This document shows, piece after piece, positions 50,482 through 61,079 of a stretch of DNA of 64,000 bases; position 1 is the first letter of the stretch, and each line of letters opens with the position of its first letter. The position numbers were made by a program, and so were the translations under genes. This DNA comes from an uncultured Elusimicrobia bacterium (GTDB lineage: Bacteria > Elusimicrobiota > Elusimicrobia > Elusimicrobiales > UBA9959), in the NCBI GenBank assembly GCA_903879915.1, contig CAIRNJ010000048.1, positions 1 through 64,000 on the forward strand, in the 5' to 3' direction. A model generated the notes under the pieces. The model worked only from the letters and a program-made list of their open reading frames with translations. It had not been told where the DNA came from and did no database searches.

Positions 50482-50967
50482 ATGAAGATATTAACCGGAG
50501 CGATGGTCCTTGCGGTCATGACGAGCCTTGCGGGCGCGGGAGAACTGGAGAACGTTCAGGTGTCAGGTGCTCTCAGGGCCCTGAACCTGTCGGCCGCGCG
50601 GTCGGTCAGCGTTCCCGCACCTTCTCAGGAACTATATATAAAGGCGAAACCCGGCTCTGTCGCGGCCTGGGTGACCGCGGTAAAAAAGGCGTATCAGGAA
50701 TCCCTCGACGCCGGAGCCGATCTGCCCGGCGCCGCCCTGGTGGAACTTCCGGCGGCCGCGCGCAGGCAGCTGCAGGAGGATACCGCCCGGTACTGGCCTG
50801 ATTATCCTTCGGTCGCCTATAAGCTGGTAGTGTACGGCGAGACGGCCTATGTGATAGACAACCATAACGACACTTACGTGCTGGTGACCATTTTTGACGC
50901 GGCCGGAGCACGCATAGCCTCTGGCAGCCTGGACGAAAGAAACGGAAAGTTCACCTGGAACCGCTAA
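50482..50967 (+). CDS. Small exported hypothetical protein
   Basis: 161 aa from the ATG at 50482 (AAGGAGG upstream). A signal peptide (ILTGAMVLAVMTSLAGAGE) is followed by a mature part with a helical half (SVAAWVTAVKKAYQESLDAGADLPGAALVELPAAARRQLQEDTARYW) and a strand half (YKLVVYGETAYVIDNHNDTYVLVTIFDAAGARIASGSLDERNGKFTW). The latter half looks like a small beta sheet. No family recognised. Confidence 0.83.
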   Translation: MKILTGAMVLAVMTSLAGAGELENVQVSGALRALNLSAARSVSVPAPSQELYIKAKPGSVAAWVTAVKKAYQESLDAGADLPGAALVELPAAARRQLQEDTARYWPDYPSVAYKLVVYGETAYVIDNHNDTYVLVTIFDAAGARIASGSLDERNGKFTWNR

Positions 50968-51116
50968 GCCGGCGGGCAGCGCCATAACGCTGCCGCGTCC
51001 GCCTGGCTCAACGGCTTCCGCCCGGCGCGCGAAGTTGATACCTGCGTCAGGTAAATTATAGGATTGACCGGGCAGAAGCGGGTGGCGTATTTAAATATAA
51101 GGATGGCCGGTAAATT

Positions 51117-52394
51117 ATGAACAACTGGCGCGTAAAAACTTCGCTGTTCCTGAACTACTTCGTTTTCGCCATCCTGCTTAACAGCGTGGGAACGGTCATC
51201 CTGCAGGTGCAGAACAACTTCGGCGTTTCGAAGCCCGCGGCCAGCGTGCTGGAAATGTTCAAGGACTTTTCCATTGCGGGGGTTTCTTTCCTGCTGGCCT
51301 CTTTCATCGTCCGGATAGGCTATAAAAGGACCATGCTCATCGCGCTGGGCTTCATCTCCTCCGTTACCCTGCTGGTGCCGTCCATGCCGGGTTTTCTGGC
51401 CCTCAAATTGCTTTTCGCGGCCACCGGCGCGTCGTTCGCGCTGATAAAAGTATCGGTGTTCGCCACCATAGGCCTGGTAACGAAGAACCACAGGGAGCAC
51501 GCCAGCTTCATGAATTTTATTGAGTCCTTCTTCATGGTGGGCGTGCTTTCAGGCTACTTCATCTTCGGCGCTTTCGTGGACGAGGCTAACCCGGCCTCCA
51601 CCTCCTGGTTCAAGGTGTATTACCTGCTGGGCGCCCTGTCGCTGACGGCCTTCCTGCTGCTGCTGTCCACGCCGCTGGACGAGTCCGCCGTGAAAGCGGA
51701 AAAACCCCTCCCGCTGCGGGAGGAGTTTTCCGGCATGCTGAAGCTGGCGCTCTCGCCTTTGGTGCTCATCTTCGTGGCCAGCGCTTTCCTTTACGTGCTG
51801 GTGGAGCAGGGCATCATGAGCTGGCTGCCCACGTTCAACAGCCAGACGCTGCATCTGTCGAACAAGCTGAGCATACAGATGACCAGCATCCTGGCCGCCT
51901 CCATAGCGCTGGGGCGCTTCCTGGCCGGCTTCGCGCTGCGCCGCCTGCCCTGGCTGCCCCTGCTTGTGGGCTGTCTGCTCTCCGCGGCCGCCATGGTGAT
52001 ACTGGTCATCCCGATGACGAAAGGGCTGGACCCGCGGCTGGTGGTGCAGTCGCTGAGCGGCGCGCCTTTCGCGGCTTTCGTTTTCCCGCTGATCGGCATG
52101 CTGCTGGCCCCGGTGTATCCGGCCATCAATTCCCTGATCCTCAGCTCCCTGCCGGAGCGGCAGCACGCGCCTATGACCGGGCTGATAGTGCTGTTCTCGG
52201 CGCTCGGCGGCACCACGGGGTCGATCATCACGGCGTTCATCTTCAGGAACTACGGCGGGCAGACGGCTTTCTATTTCTCGCTGCTGCCCATAACCGTACT
52301 GATAGGGTGCCTTACGGTATTCCACCGCCTGCAGAAGCCTAAAGCCTCTCCGGTGGCGGAGCCGGCCGTGGCTCAGGAAGGAACTGCCCTGTGA
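51117..52394 (+). CDS. MFS transporter, sugar-permease type
   Basis: 425 aa, twelve helices. The N-terminal half (NYFVFAILLNSVGTVILQVQNNFGVSKPAASVLEMFKDFSIAGVSFLLASFIVRIGYKR) resembles the FucP/TsgA group of sugar permeases. It overlaps a trehalase gene by GTGA, so uptake of trehalose or of a related disaccharide, cleaved inside the cell, is the natural inference. Confidence 0.87.
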   Translation: MNNWRVKTSLFLNYFVFAILLNSVGTVILQVQNNFGVSKPAASVLEMFKDFSIAGVSFLLASFIVRIGYKRTMLIALGFISSVTLLVPSMPGFLALKLLFAATGASFALIKVSVFATIGLVTKNHREHASFMNFIESFFMVGVLSGYFIFGAFVDEANPASTSWFKVYYLLGALSLTAFLLLLSTPLDESAVKAEKPLPLREEFSGMLKLALSPLVLIFVASAFLYVLVEQGIMSWLPTFNSQTLHLSNKLSIQMTSILAASIALGRFLAGFALRRLPWLPLLVGCLLSAAAMVILVIPMTKGLDPRLVVQSLSGAPFAAFVFPLIGMLLAPVYPAINSLILSSLPERQHAPMTGLIVLFSALGGTTGSIITAFIFRNYGGQTAFYFSLLPITVLIGCLTVFHRLQKPKASPVAEPAVAQEGTAL

Positions 52395-53881
52395 AGCAGA
52401 TATACGACCTGGCCGGACTTTTCGAGGACGCGCAGCTCGGCGCGGTTCTCGGCGACGGCAAGACCTTCGTGGACTGCGTTGCCCGGCGCCCCGCGCAAGA
52501 AATAGAGAACGAGTATCGGGCGCGGAAAACGACGCCCGGCTTCGACCTGAAAAAATTCATAGAAAAGAACTTCGAACTGCCGCCCGCGGCCGCGTCCGGT
52601 TACGAAAGCGACAAGGCCCTTTCCGTGGAAGAGAACGTCCGGAGGCTCTGGGACGTGCTTACCCGCCCGCCGGCGCCCGAAAGCGGCTCTCTGCTCGGCC
52701 TGCCGTTCCCCTACGTGGTGCCGGGCGGCCGCTTCCGCGAGATCTATTACTGGGATTCCTATTTCACCATGCTGGGCCTGCGCGAGCACGGGCGCGCCGG
52801 CCTGATTGGGAATATGGCGGATAATTTCGCGTTCCTGATAGAAAAATACGGCCATATCCCCAACGGCAACCGGAGCTACTACCTCAGCCGCAGCCAGCCG
52901 CCTTTCTTCGCCCTAATCGCGGAGCTGCTGGCCGGGCTGAACGGGGCGGAGCCGGTTTACCGGCGCTACCGCGCCGCGCTGGAAAAGGAATATTCTTTCT
53001 GGCAGGCCGGCGCGGACGGTTTGAAGCCAGGCGAGGCGCGCCGCCGCGCGGTGAGGCTGCCCGGCGGGGAACAGCTGAACCGCTACTACGACGATTCCCC
53101 TGCGCCCAGGCCGGAAAGCTACGCGGAAGACGCGCGCCTGGCCGCGGCCGCCGGGCGGCCGGCGGAGCAGTTGTACCGGGATATCCGCGCCGGGGCTGAA
53201 AGCGGCTGGGATTTCAGCAGCCGCTGGTTCTCCGCCGGGGGCGGCCTGGCCACCATCCGGACCACCGAACTTGTGCCGGTGGACCTGAACTGCCTGCTGT
53301 ACACGCTTGAAGATACGCTCGCGAAAGCCGCCGGTTCGGCGGGCGACGCGGCCGCCGCCGCCGGGTTCGGCGCCCGCGCCGCCGCCAGGAAAGCCGCCGT
53401 CCTGAAATATTGCTGGAACGGCGCGGCCGGTTTTTTCTGCGACCACGACCTTGTTTCGGGAAAGCCCTCGGGCGTGATCTCCGCGGCCGGCCTTTACCCG
53501 CTCTTCGCGGGGATAGCGGACGACGCGCAGGCCGCCTCGGCGGCCGCGGTTGTAAAAGAGCTGCTGCTTAAGCCCGGCGGGATAGTGACAACCACCACTA
53601 ATACCGGCCAGCAGTGGGACGCGCCCAACGGCTGGGCGCCGCTGCAATGGATAGCGGTACGCGGGCTGGAGAATTACGGTTTCTGCGGCCTGGCCGGCGA
53701 AACGGCCCGGCGCTGGCTCTCCCTCAACGACAGGGTTTTCCGGGAAACCGGCAAACTGATGGAGAAGTACAACGTTGAGGACCTCAGCCGCCCCGCCGGC
53801 GGAGGGGAATATCCCTCGCAGGACGGCTTCGGTTGGACGAACGGCGTTTACGCGGCGCTGAACAAGAAATACGGAACTTAA
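52391..53881 (+). CDS. treF: Cytoplasmic trehalase, GH37
   Basis: 496 aa, GTG start overlapping the transporter stop. Trehalase signature 1 (PGGRFREIYYWDSYF, from residue 111) and signature 2 (QQWDAPNGWAPLQW) are both perfect. GWDFSSRW carries the catalytic acid Asp, and GGEYPSQDGFGWTNGV the catalytic base region. No signal peptide, so it works in the cytoplasm: trehalose to two glucose. It is translationally coupled to the MFS transporter. Confidence 0.95.
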   Translation: MKQIYDLAGLFEDAQLGAVLGDGKTFVDCVARRPAQEIENEYRARKTTPGFDLKKFIEKNFELPPAAASGYESDKALSVEENVRRLWDVLTRPPAPESGSLLGLPFPYVVPGGRFREIYYWDSYFTMLGLREHGRAGLIGNMADNFAFLIEKYGHIPNGNRSYYLSRSQPPFFALIAELLAGLNGAEPVYRRYRAALEKEYSFWQAGADGLKPGEARRRAVRLPGGEQLNRYYDDSPAPRPESYAEDARLAAAAGRPAEQLYRDIRAGAESGWDFSSRWFSAGGGLATIRTTELVPVDLNCLLYTLEDTLAKAAGSAGDAAAAAGFGARAAARKAAVLKYCWNGAAGFFCDHDLVSGKPSGVISAAGLYPLFAGIADDAQAASAAAVVKELLLKPGGIVTTTTNTGQQWDAPNGWAPLQWIAVRGLENYGFCGLAGETARRWLSLNDRVFRETGKLMEKYNVEDLSRPAGGGEYPSQDGFGWTNGVYAALNKKYGT

Positions 53882-53906
53882 GCGGGCTATAATTCCCCCG
53901 CAAATA

Positions 53907-53945
53907 ACAAAGCCCCGGAACGCGCGCGCGTTCCGGGGCTTTGTT
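53907..53945. terminator. Perfect palindromic bidirectional terminator
   Basis: AACAAAGCCCCGGAACGCG and its reverse complement form a 39-40 base hairpin between the convergent trehalase and exported glycosidase genes; A-rich and T-rich ends serve both directions. Confidence 0.88.
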
Positions 53946-53950
53946 CAGGG

Positions 53951-56386
53951 TCAGAAAGAGACGCCGGTCAGTTTAAGAGTTTTTACCGGCTCGTCGCCGC
54001 CTATCTCTACGATCCCGCTCGCGGCCTGGGCGCTGTCAGCAGGCTGAGAACCGTTGCCGGAGCGCTGCCAGAAACGGTTGAACTGCACCGGGACCTTTGC
54101 CGCGCTCCGGACCGTCAGCTTTATCTCGTTGTCTCCGGATAATCTCTCTATCTTCAGGTCGAAGCGGTTCCCGGCGTAGACCAGGTTCTTTATCTCGGTG
54201 CTCTTTTCGGGGTCGAAGGAGGGGCTGATCTCCAGATAGCCCTTGCCGAGCAGCGCCATTTGCCCCGCGGCTTTCTTCCCGTCGGCCGAGGAAAGCCACG
54301 CCGAGACCTTCTCGGGGGAGAAGCCGGGCTTGCCGGCTTCGACTGCCAGCTTTCTGAAAGCCGGGATATCGCGCGTACGGCTGAAGCTCAACGACGGCTC
54401 GGTAAGCAGCGCGTACAGCCAGCGGTTCAGGCCGCTGGCCGGCCCGCGGTAGGCCGGCACCGCGTCCAGCCCCGCCACGAAGTGCAGGGCCTCCAGCGGT
54501 ACGGCAGAGCCCCAGCCGGCGAATTTGGAGCGCGTCCTGTGCAGGCTGCCGTCTTCGCGCACCATGCGGCCCCAGGTGGGCACCTCGGCGCCGGAGGCGT
54601 CCTTCTTTAAGCCGTAAAACTCCATAAGCGTGCCGCGCGCTTTCATGTCGGCCTGCTCCTCCGGCGAGGAGTCGCCTATCGCGGCCGAGGGGCTGTCGCC
54701 GGAGCGGTAGGCGCGCGAGACCGCGGCTGCCGCGGCGTTGACTTTCTGGAACAGTACGGAGGCTTTTCCGCGGTAGCCGTGCTCGAAAAGCATGTCTCCC
54801 AGCATCACGAAATCCGGCGGCCAGCCGCCGCCGCGCCAGTACTGCCCGCCGGGCGAATAAAACGGGCTGTCTTTAGACAGGCTGGGCGGGAAGAACGGGC
54901 TGCCGAAGCGCGCCGGGTTCTCCAGGTTCGCCGAGATCATGCGCGCCAGCCGCGCGCCGCCGGGGACATGGGCCAGGGCCGGCCAGAAACCGGCGGCCGT
55001 AAGGGCCGGGTCCTGAACATACGAGCCGTCACCGGCAGGAGCGAGGTCCACGTAAAGGCCGGCGGCTTCGTTCCAGTACTTGCTGTCAATTATGCCGGCG
55101 ATCTTCCCCGCTTCCTGCCCGGCAGCGGCGGCCTCGTCCCAGCGGCCGAGCGTCAGCAGGAATTCCTTTTCCTGGTCCAGCATCATCTTGTAATACGAGA
55201 TAAGGTCCACGGCCAGGCCGCCGCGGTCGAGGCTTCTCGGCGCGTTGTCGCGGCCTGTGCCGATGTTGGTCCAGGTAAATCCCAGCAGCTTGCCGTCGGG
55301 GCCGTTCACCCCGTGGCTCTCCGCCAGCCAGCCGCGCTGGGCCCGGAGGGAGGCTATCGTCTCTTCAAGGGCGGCCGCCGGCTTCGAAGGGTCCCAGCGC
55401 ACGGTCTGCCGCTCGGACCACCCGGCCAGCGGCGGGTTGAAGAATTCCCCGTTGGGCGTGCGGCGGCCGAATTTCACGTTCCACGGGCGCTGGTACGGCG
55501 TCATGTTGGCGCGCAGCTCGCGCGGAACGGCGCCGGTGGCGCGGTCCTGCGTGGCCAGCTTGAACTTGCGCATCAGCTCGGCCAGCTTAGCGTCGAAGAA
55601 GCGGGAGTAGCGCTTGACGAACTCAGAGTCCCAGTCGAAGAAATGCCAGCTGAAGGCCGCGCCGCCGGTCACGAACACGTCGTTAAGGCCGGCCGGCACC
55701 GCTGTGCCGTCGGCAGAGTCGGTTATCCTCACCCCCGACGGGTTGAAGTCCTTGTCGAAGTCCAGCGCGAAAGTGAGGGCTGAGCCCCTTTCCTCGAAAA
55801 TTTTGCGGAGCGCGGCCGGCGCGTCGGGCCGGACGGTCCAGGCCATGCTCTCGCGCTGCAGGCCGGCGGCCGTGCGCACCAGCTCCGGGTCCATGCCGCT
55901 GGAGCGGATAAAATTCTCCGGCAGGGAAAGCCCGGGCAGCGGGTAGGAGGCGTAGACCTCTTTCGCGACTTTGGGGTAATCCACGCTTTCGAACAGGCGG
56001 GCTTCGGTGACGTGCACTTCTTTGCCGTCCTTCATGAAAACAACCCTGACGTCGTTCTGCCTGTTGGGGGCGAGCGCCGGATAGGCCGCCTCGTCCGCTC
56101 CGGCCGGTACCTCTACTGTCCGCTCGCCGCCGTCTATCTCCAGGTAGATCCTGTCAGGCGCCAGGCCGAGTTTCTCCAGCTGCGGGACCACTTTCCCGCG
56201 CAGCCCGGCTATGTTCACCGTTATCAGTTTCTTTTCCTTGTCCCAGGCTCCGTCCGGGCACATCCCTTCCAGCTGGCGCAGCTCTTCCGCCGGGGGCGGC
56301 TGCGTACCGGCGGTCTGTCCGCAGAGAGCAGGGGCAAAAGCCGTAAAGAAAACTGCTAGAACCGCAAGAATGCCGTGCCTGGACAT
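53951..56386 (-). CDS. Exported (alpha/alpha)6 glycoside hydrolase, GH63/GH37-like
   Basis: 811 aa. A signal peptide (ILAVLAVFFTAFAPALCG) is followed by an N-terminal beta region (about 40-160) and a large helical-barrel domain. TWTNIGTGRDNAPRSLDRGG is the catalytic-acid segment (usual form 'SG.DNSPR'), with GGQYWRGGGWPPDFVMLGDML and LMEFYG later. This is the MGH1-like/GH63 fold shared by mannosylglycerate hydrolases, glucosidases and trehalases. A C-terminal beta domain ends the protein. The exact sugar is unknown; facing a trehalase operon, an extracellular alpha-glucoside is attractive. GGAGG precedes the ATG. Confidence 0.85.
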   Translation of the reverse strand: MSRHGILAVLAVFFTAFAPALCGQTAGTQPPPAEELRQLEGMCPDGAWDKEKKLITVNIAGLRGKVVPQLEKLGLAPDRIYLEIDGGERTVEVPAGADEAAYPALAPNRQNDVRVVFMKDGKEVHVTEARLFESVDYPKVAKEVYASYPLPGLSLPENFIRSSGMDPELVRTAAGLQRESMAWTVRPDAPAALRKIFEERGSALTFALDFDKDFNPSGVRITDSADGTAVPAGLNDVFVTGGAAFSWHFFDWDSEFVKRYSRFFDAKLAELMRKFKLATQDRATGAVPRELRANMTPYQRPWNVKFGRRTPNGEFFNPPLAGWSERQTVRWDPSKPAAALEETIASLRAQRGWLAESHGVNGPDGKLLGFTWTNIGTGRDNAPRSLDRGGLAVDLISYYKMMLDQEKEFLLTLGRWDEAAAAGQEAGKIAGIIDSKYWNEAAGLYVDLAPAGDGSYVQDPALTAAGFWPALAHVPGGARLARMISANLENPARFGSPFFPPSLSKDSPFYSPGGQYWRGGGWPPDFVMLGDMLFEHGYRGKASVLFQKVNAAAAAVSRAYRSGDSPSAAIGDSSPEEQADMKARGTLMEFYGLKKDASGAEVPTWGRMVREDGSLHRTRSKFAGWGSAVPLEALHFVAGLDAVPAYRGPASGLNRWLYALLTEPSLSFSRTRDIPAFRKLAVEAGKPGFSPEKVSAWLSSADGKKAAGQMALLGKGYLEISPSFDPEKSTEIKNLVYAGNRFDLKIERLSGDNEIKLTVRSAAKVPVQFNRFWQRSGNGSQPADSAQAASGIVEIGGDEPVKTLKLTGVSF

Positions 56387-56477
56387 GAATTCCTCCCTAA
56401 GCCGCGCAATAGTTAATGAAATTATACTAAACGACGCCTCCCTTTACCGGCGGGAAACACGGAAGAACCGTTTCAAT

Positions 56478-56510
56478 GGGCCTACTTCCGTCTAGGCCCT
56501 TTTATTTAAT
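56478..56510 (+). terminator. Orphan terminator-like hairpin between divergent genes
   Basis: GGGCCTA-cttccgtc-TAGGCCC followed by TTTTATTT. No gene ends before it on the plus strand, so it may block antisense transcription or end a short unknown RNA. Confidence 0.6.
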
Positions 56511-56551
56511 AACCTGGGCCTTTATTTTACGGATTCCTGCCCTTTGGTACC

Positions 56552-56580
56552 TTTCGCGGCCGTGCTGTGAGCCGTATAAT
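56552..56580 (+). promoter_or_regulatory. Probable promoter of the 546-aa exported protein
   Basis: TATAAT (56575-56580) with a weak TTTCGC 17 bases upstream; start of transcription expected about 40 bases before the ATG at 56626. Confidence 0.6.
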
Positions 56581-56625
56581 ATTAATGTCGGAACGGTTCT
56601 AAGATTTACCGAGCGAGAGAAAACT

Positions 56626-58266
56626 ATGAAAAAAAACATCATACTTGCGCTGATCCTGGCCGGAGTTTTCCGGAACCTCCCTTGCGGAGCCGCGGAGCCC
56701 GCCGAAAGAGCCTCTCTGAAGGCCCTGCCCGGAATGGACCAGGCGACGGACAACCCTTTCGCCGACGTCCTCAGAGAACTGGGGCTGAAGAATTTAAGCG
56801 TGGCGGTCTCGCGCGAAGAAGCAGCGGCACAGGAGAACGCGACCGGCGGCGCGGTGAACTTCAAGGCCGCCCTTATAAGTTCGCTGGCAAAACTGATAAC
56901 CGCAGCCGGGGACGCGCGTGTTGTGAATGGCGCGAGCGTGAGCCTGCTGGGCCTTGGGGAGAGCGCCGTCAGGGGCGAGAGCGCCGCGGCCAACTGGATC
57001 TTCTACGTGCACCCCCCGAGACGGGCGGACAACGGGTTTTTTATAATAGTGGACAGGAAAGGGAAAAAACAGACTTATATTTATTCTGACAAGGACTGGA
57101 ACCACGCGGCAGCCGCTTCAGGGCCGGCGGTCACCGTCTCAGGGCCGGCGGCCGCCGCGCCCGCAGATTCAGCCTCTTATAATTCTCTGCGCTCGGGCGA
57201 TCCCTTCGGCACCCGGAGCGCGGACGGCGGCCTTGTGGCGGCCAACCTCCCCGCCGGCCTGCCGCAGAACGGCGCGCAATCCGGCAAGGCCATGGGCGGC
57301 GGCACCACGGAAGCCGGTACCCCCGGCACCCTGCAGGACATCAGGCACCAGGCCGAGATGTACTACACCAACTACGGGGCTAACCTCACCTTCGTGGGCT
57401 ACGACGGCTGGCCGGACAGGTTCCCGGTGTACGGCGCCTTCGCCAAACCCTACAGCGAATATATCAAGAACGCCAGGAAAATAGACGGGCTCCGGATAAA
57501 AGTGCGCGAAGCCTGGGAAAAAATAAACGCCAATCTGACGCCGCAGGCCGCCCAGGTGATCCTGGCGGACATGCAGCGGATGGGCAGCGAGTACAACACG
57601 CTCGTGGGCGAGTGCATAAAGTACGTGCGCGACGGCCAGGTGCTTTACGCCCAGGGCAAGGCCACCTTCCCGTCGCTGCTTTACAATATTAAGGTCGTAA
57701 AGGGCTCCGCGCGGATAGAGCTCTATGACAACAAAGGCCAGAAGATAGTAAGGAACACCACCTGCGCCAAGTGGGGCGAGAAGAAGGTGTGGAGCTGGAC
57801 TACGATGAGCTACACTACGGTGCAGGGCGACTGCCTCGTCTGGAACACCGTGCCGGTGTACGGGACGGTCCCCGATTACAGCATGGCGTACGGCACCGAC
57901 GGGGACCAGGTGCTCCCCCACCGGGCCAGGATGATGGACACCCCGCCCACCCCCGCTTTCCCCGAGGTCTTTCTGCAGGAGAGCGTGAAAAGGGACCAGT
58001 ACGACATGGAAGTCACCGTCACCTGCACCCTGAACGAAAAGAGCGGGAACTGGCTTATCTCCGGCGCCAGAATGCGCAAAGGGATGTCCGGTACTTCGGA
58101 TTCGGCCGGCGGCTCCGCCGGCGTGAGCGGGAAAGTAGGGATCATCGTGGAAGGCGGTTTCTCCGTTAACCTCAGCTACGGCCATACCTGGAACCATTTC
58201 CAGTTCGGCCAGATGGTGAGCTATAACGGCATGGTCGGGAAGCCCTGCTTCGAGATAAAGCAATAA
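56626..58266 (+). CDS. Exported protein of unknown function
   Basis: 546 aa from the ATG at 56626, the start of a signal peptide (NIILALILAGVFRNLPCGAAE). Residues 60-160 look like a compact alpha/beta domain (NWIFYVHPPRRADNGFFIIVDRKGKKQTYIY). A low-complexity Ala/Pro/Gly linker (about 165-240) follows, then a helical region (YYTNYGANLTFVGYDGWPDRFPVYGAFAKPYSEYI) and a strand-rich C-terminus with paired Cys (NTTCAKWG...GDCLVW, TVTCTLNE). No family recognised. The Sel1 gene 28 bases downstream is probably in the same transcript. Confidence 0.83.
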   Translation: MKKNIILALILAGVFRNLPCGAAEPAERASLKALPGMDQATDNPFADVLRELGLKNLSVAVSREEAAAQENATGGAVNFKAALISSLAKLITAAGDARVVNGASVSLLGLGESAVRGESAAANWIFYVHPPRRADNGFFIIVDRKGKKQTYIYSDKDWNHAAAASGPAVTVSGPAAAAPADSASYNSLRSGDPFGTRSADGGLVAANLPAGLPQNGAQSGKAMGGGTTEAGTPGTLQDIRHQAEMYYTNYGANLTFVGYDGWPDRFPVYGAFAKPYSEYIKNARKIDGLRIKVREAWEKINANLTPQAAQVILADMQRMGSEYNTLVGECIKYVRDGQVLYAQGKATFPSLLYNIKVVKGSARIELYDNKGQKIVRNTTCAKWGEKKVWSWTTMSYTTVQGDCLVWNTVPVYGTVPDYSMAYGTDGDQVLPHRARMMDTPPTPAFPEVFLQESVKRDQYDMEVTVTCTLNEKSGNWLISGARMRKGMSGTSDSAGGSAGVSGKVGIIVEGGFSVNLSYGHTWNHFQFGQMVSYNGMVGKPCFEIKQ

Positions 58267-58294
58267 GGCGCGGCGTCCTGAGCGGAGAATACCT

Positions 58295-59257
58295 ATGACC
58301 AGATCTTTGCGCGCGCCGGTGCTCCTGCTCTGCTGCGCCTTCCTGGCCCCTTCCGCCGGCGCGGCCGCCGGCTCCGGGAAAGCGGCGGCGAAGCCTGACT
58401 ATCTTAGCTGGCAGGAAGCTGCCCGCCGTGGGGATACCGAAAAAGAATATACGGTGGGGCTGGCTTTTTACCGGGGCATAGGCGGCGCCCCCAGGGATCA
58501 TGCGAAGGCCCTGGAGTGGTTCGCCCTGGCGGCCGGCCACGGCAACAGCGCCGCCGCTGTGAGGCTCGGGGAGATGTACGCCCTGGGGCAGGGCGCGGCG
58601 AAGGACGCGAAAAAAGCTTTCGACCTGTATCTGAAGGCCGCCGGCGCCGGCAGCGCCGAAGGCATGGAAAAGCTGGCTGACGCCTATCTGAACGAAAAGG
58701 AGCTTGGCGGAAATTCCGCCGAAGCCGCGAAATGGTACGCCAAAGCGGCCGAGACCGCCGCCCTGCCCGACCCGGCGTTCAAACTGGCGAGATTATATTA
58801 TCTTGGCGGCCCCGGGCTTGAAAGGGACGAGGAAAAAGCCCTGCAGTATTTCCTGAAAGCTTTCGAGGCCGGGCAGCCGGATGCGGCGTGTTATCTCTCC
58901 GGCATAGCCGAACGCCGCGGCGAATACGGCGCATCCGGGGACTGGCTGGTAAAAGGCGCGGAAAAAGGTTCCGCCACCGCCATGTTCGCCCTGGCGAAAG
59001 CGCAGCTGGGCATAGAAGAATACGAGGGAAAAAAGCTGGTCCAGCCCGGAGCGGCGCCGGCCTACAAATGGCTTTACGTGCTTACCAGGAAGGAATACCA
59101 GCCCCGGTTCGACGAGCTCCTGAAAAAGACGGCTGCTAAACTGAGCGCGGCCGAGCGGAAGAAAGCTGAAGCCGACGCGGCCCCGCTGATCGCGCGGCTG
59201 GCGGGCAAAACGGAACTTAAAAGCGCCGCCGCCGCCAGGAAAGCGGGCAAGCGCTGA
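58295..59257 (+). CDS. Exported Sel1-like repeat protein
   Basis: 320 aa. A signal peptide (APVLLLCCAFLAPSAGAAA) is followed by about six Sel1-like repeats of 36 residues (AFYRGIGGAPRDHAKALEWFALAAGHGNSAAAVRLGEMYALGQGAAKDAKKAFDLYLKAAGAG and so on) and a Lys/Ala-rich helical tail. Such proteins are periplasmic or secreted adaptors. GGAG precedes the ATG. Confidence 0.9.
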   Translation: MTRSLRAPVLLLCCAFLAPSAGAAAGSGKAAAKPDYLSWQEAARRGDTEKEYTVGLAFYRGIGGAPRDHAKALEWFALAAGHGNSAAAVRLGEMYALGQGAAKDAKKAFDLYLKAAGAGSAEGMEKLADAYLNEKELGGNSAEAAKWYAKAAETAALPDPAFKLARLYYLGGPGLERDEEKALQYFLKAFEAGQPDAACYLSGIAERRGEYGASGDWLVKGAEKGSATAMFALAKAQLGIEEYEGKKLVQPGAAPAYKWLYVLTRKEYQPRFDELLKKTAAKLSAAERKKAEADAAPLIARLAGKTELKSAAAARKAGKR

Positions 59258-59287
59258 CCCGGCAATTCTTATACGGCGCGTTAAAAG

Positions 59288-59326
59288 AACAGGGGCGGCA
59301 GTCAAAGACTGCCGCCCCTGTTCCTG
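59288..59326. terminator. Bidirectional terminator
   Basis: AACAGGGGCGGCAGTC-aaa-GACTGCCGCCCCTGTT, perfect 16-base arms, between the convergent Sel1 and rpoD genes. Confidence 0.9.
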
Positions 59327-59344
59327 TTCATGCCGGCAGGCCGC

Positions 59345-61054
<1,710 letters not shown>

Positions 61055-61079
61055 CTTTGTCTCCTAATCCCGCCGCTGT

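Noticed and set aside
53907-53945. Long perfect palindrome as a mobile element
   Set aside because: Its stem is continuous with a short loop and A/T-rich ends between convergent genes, which is a bidirectional terminator.
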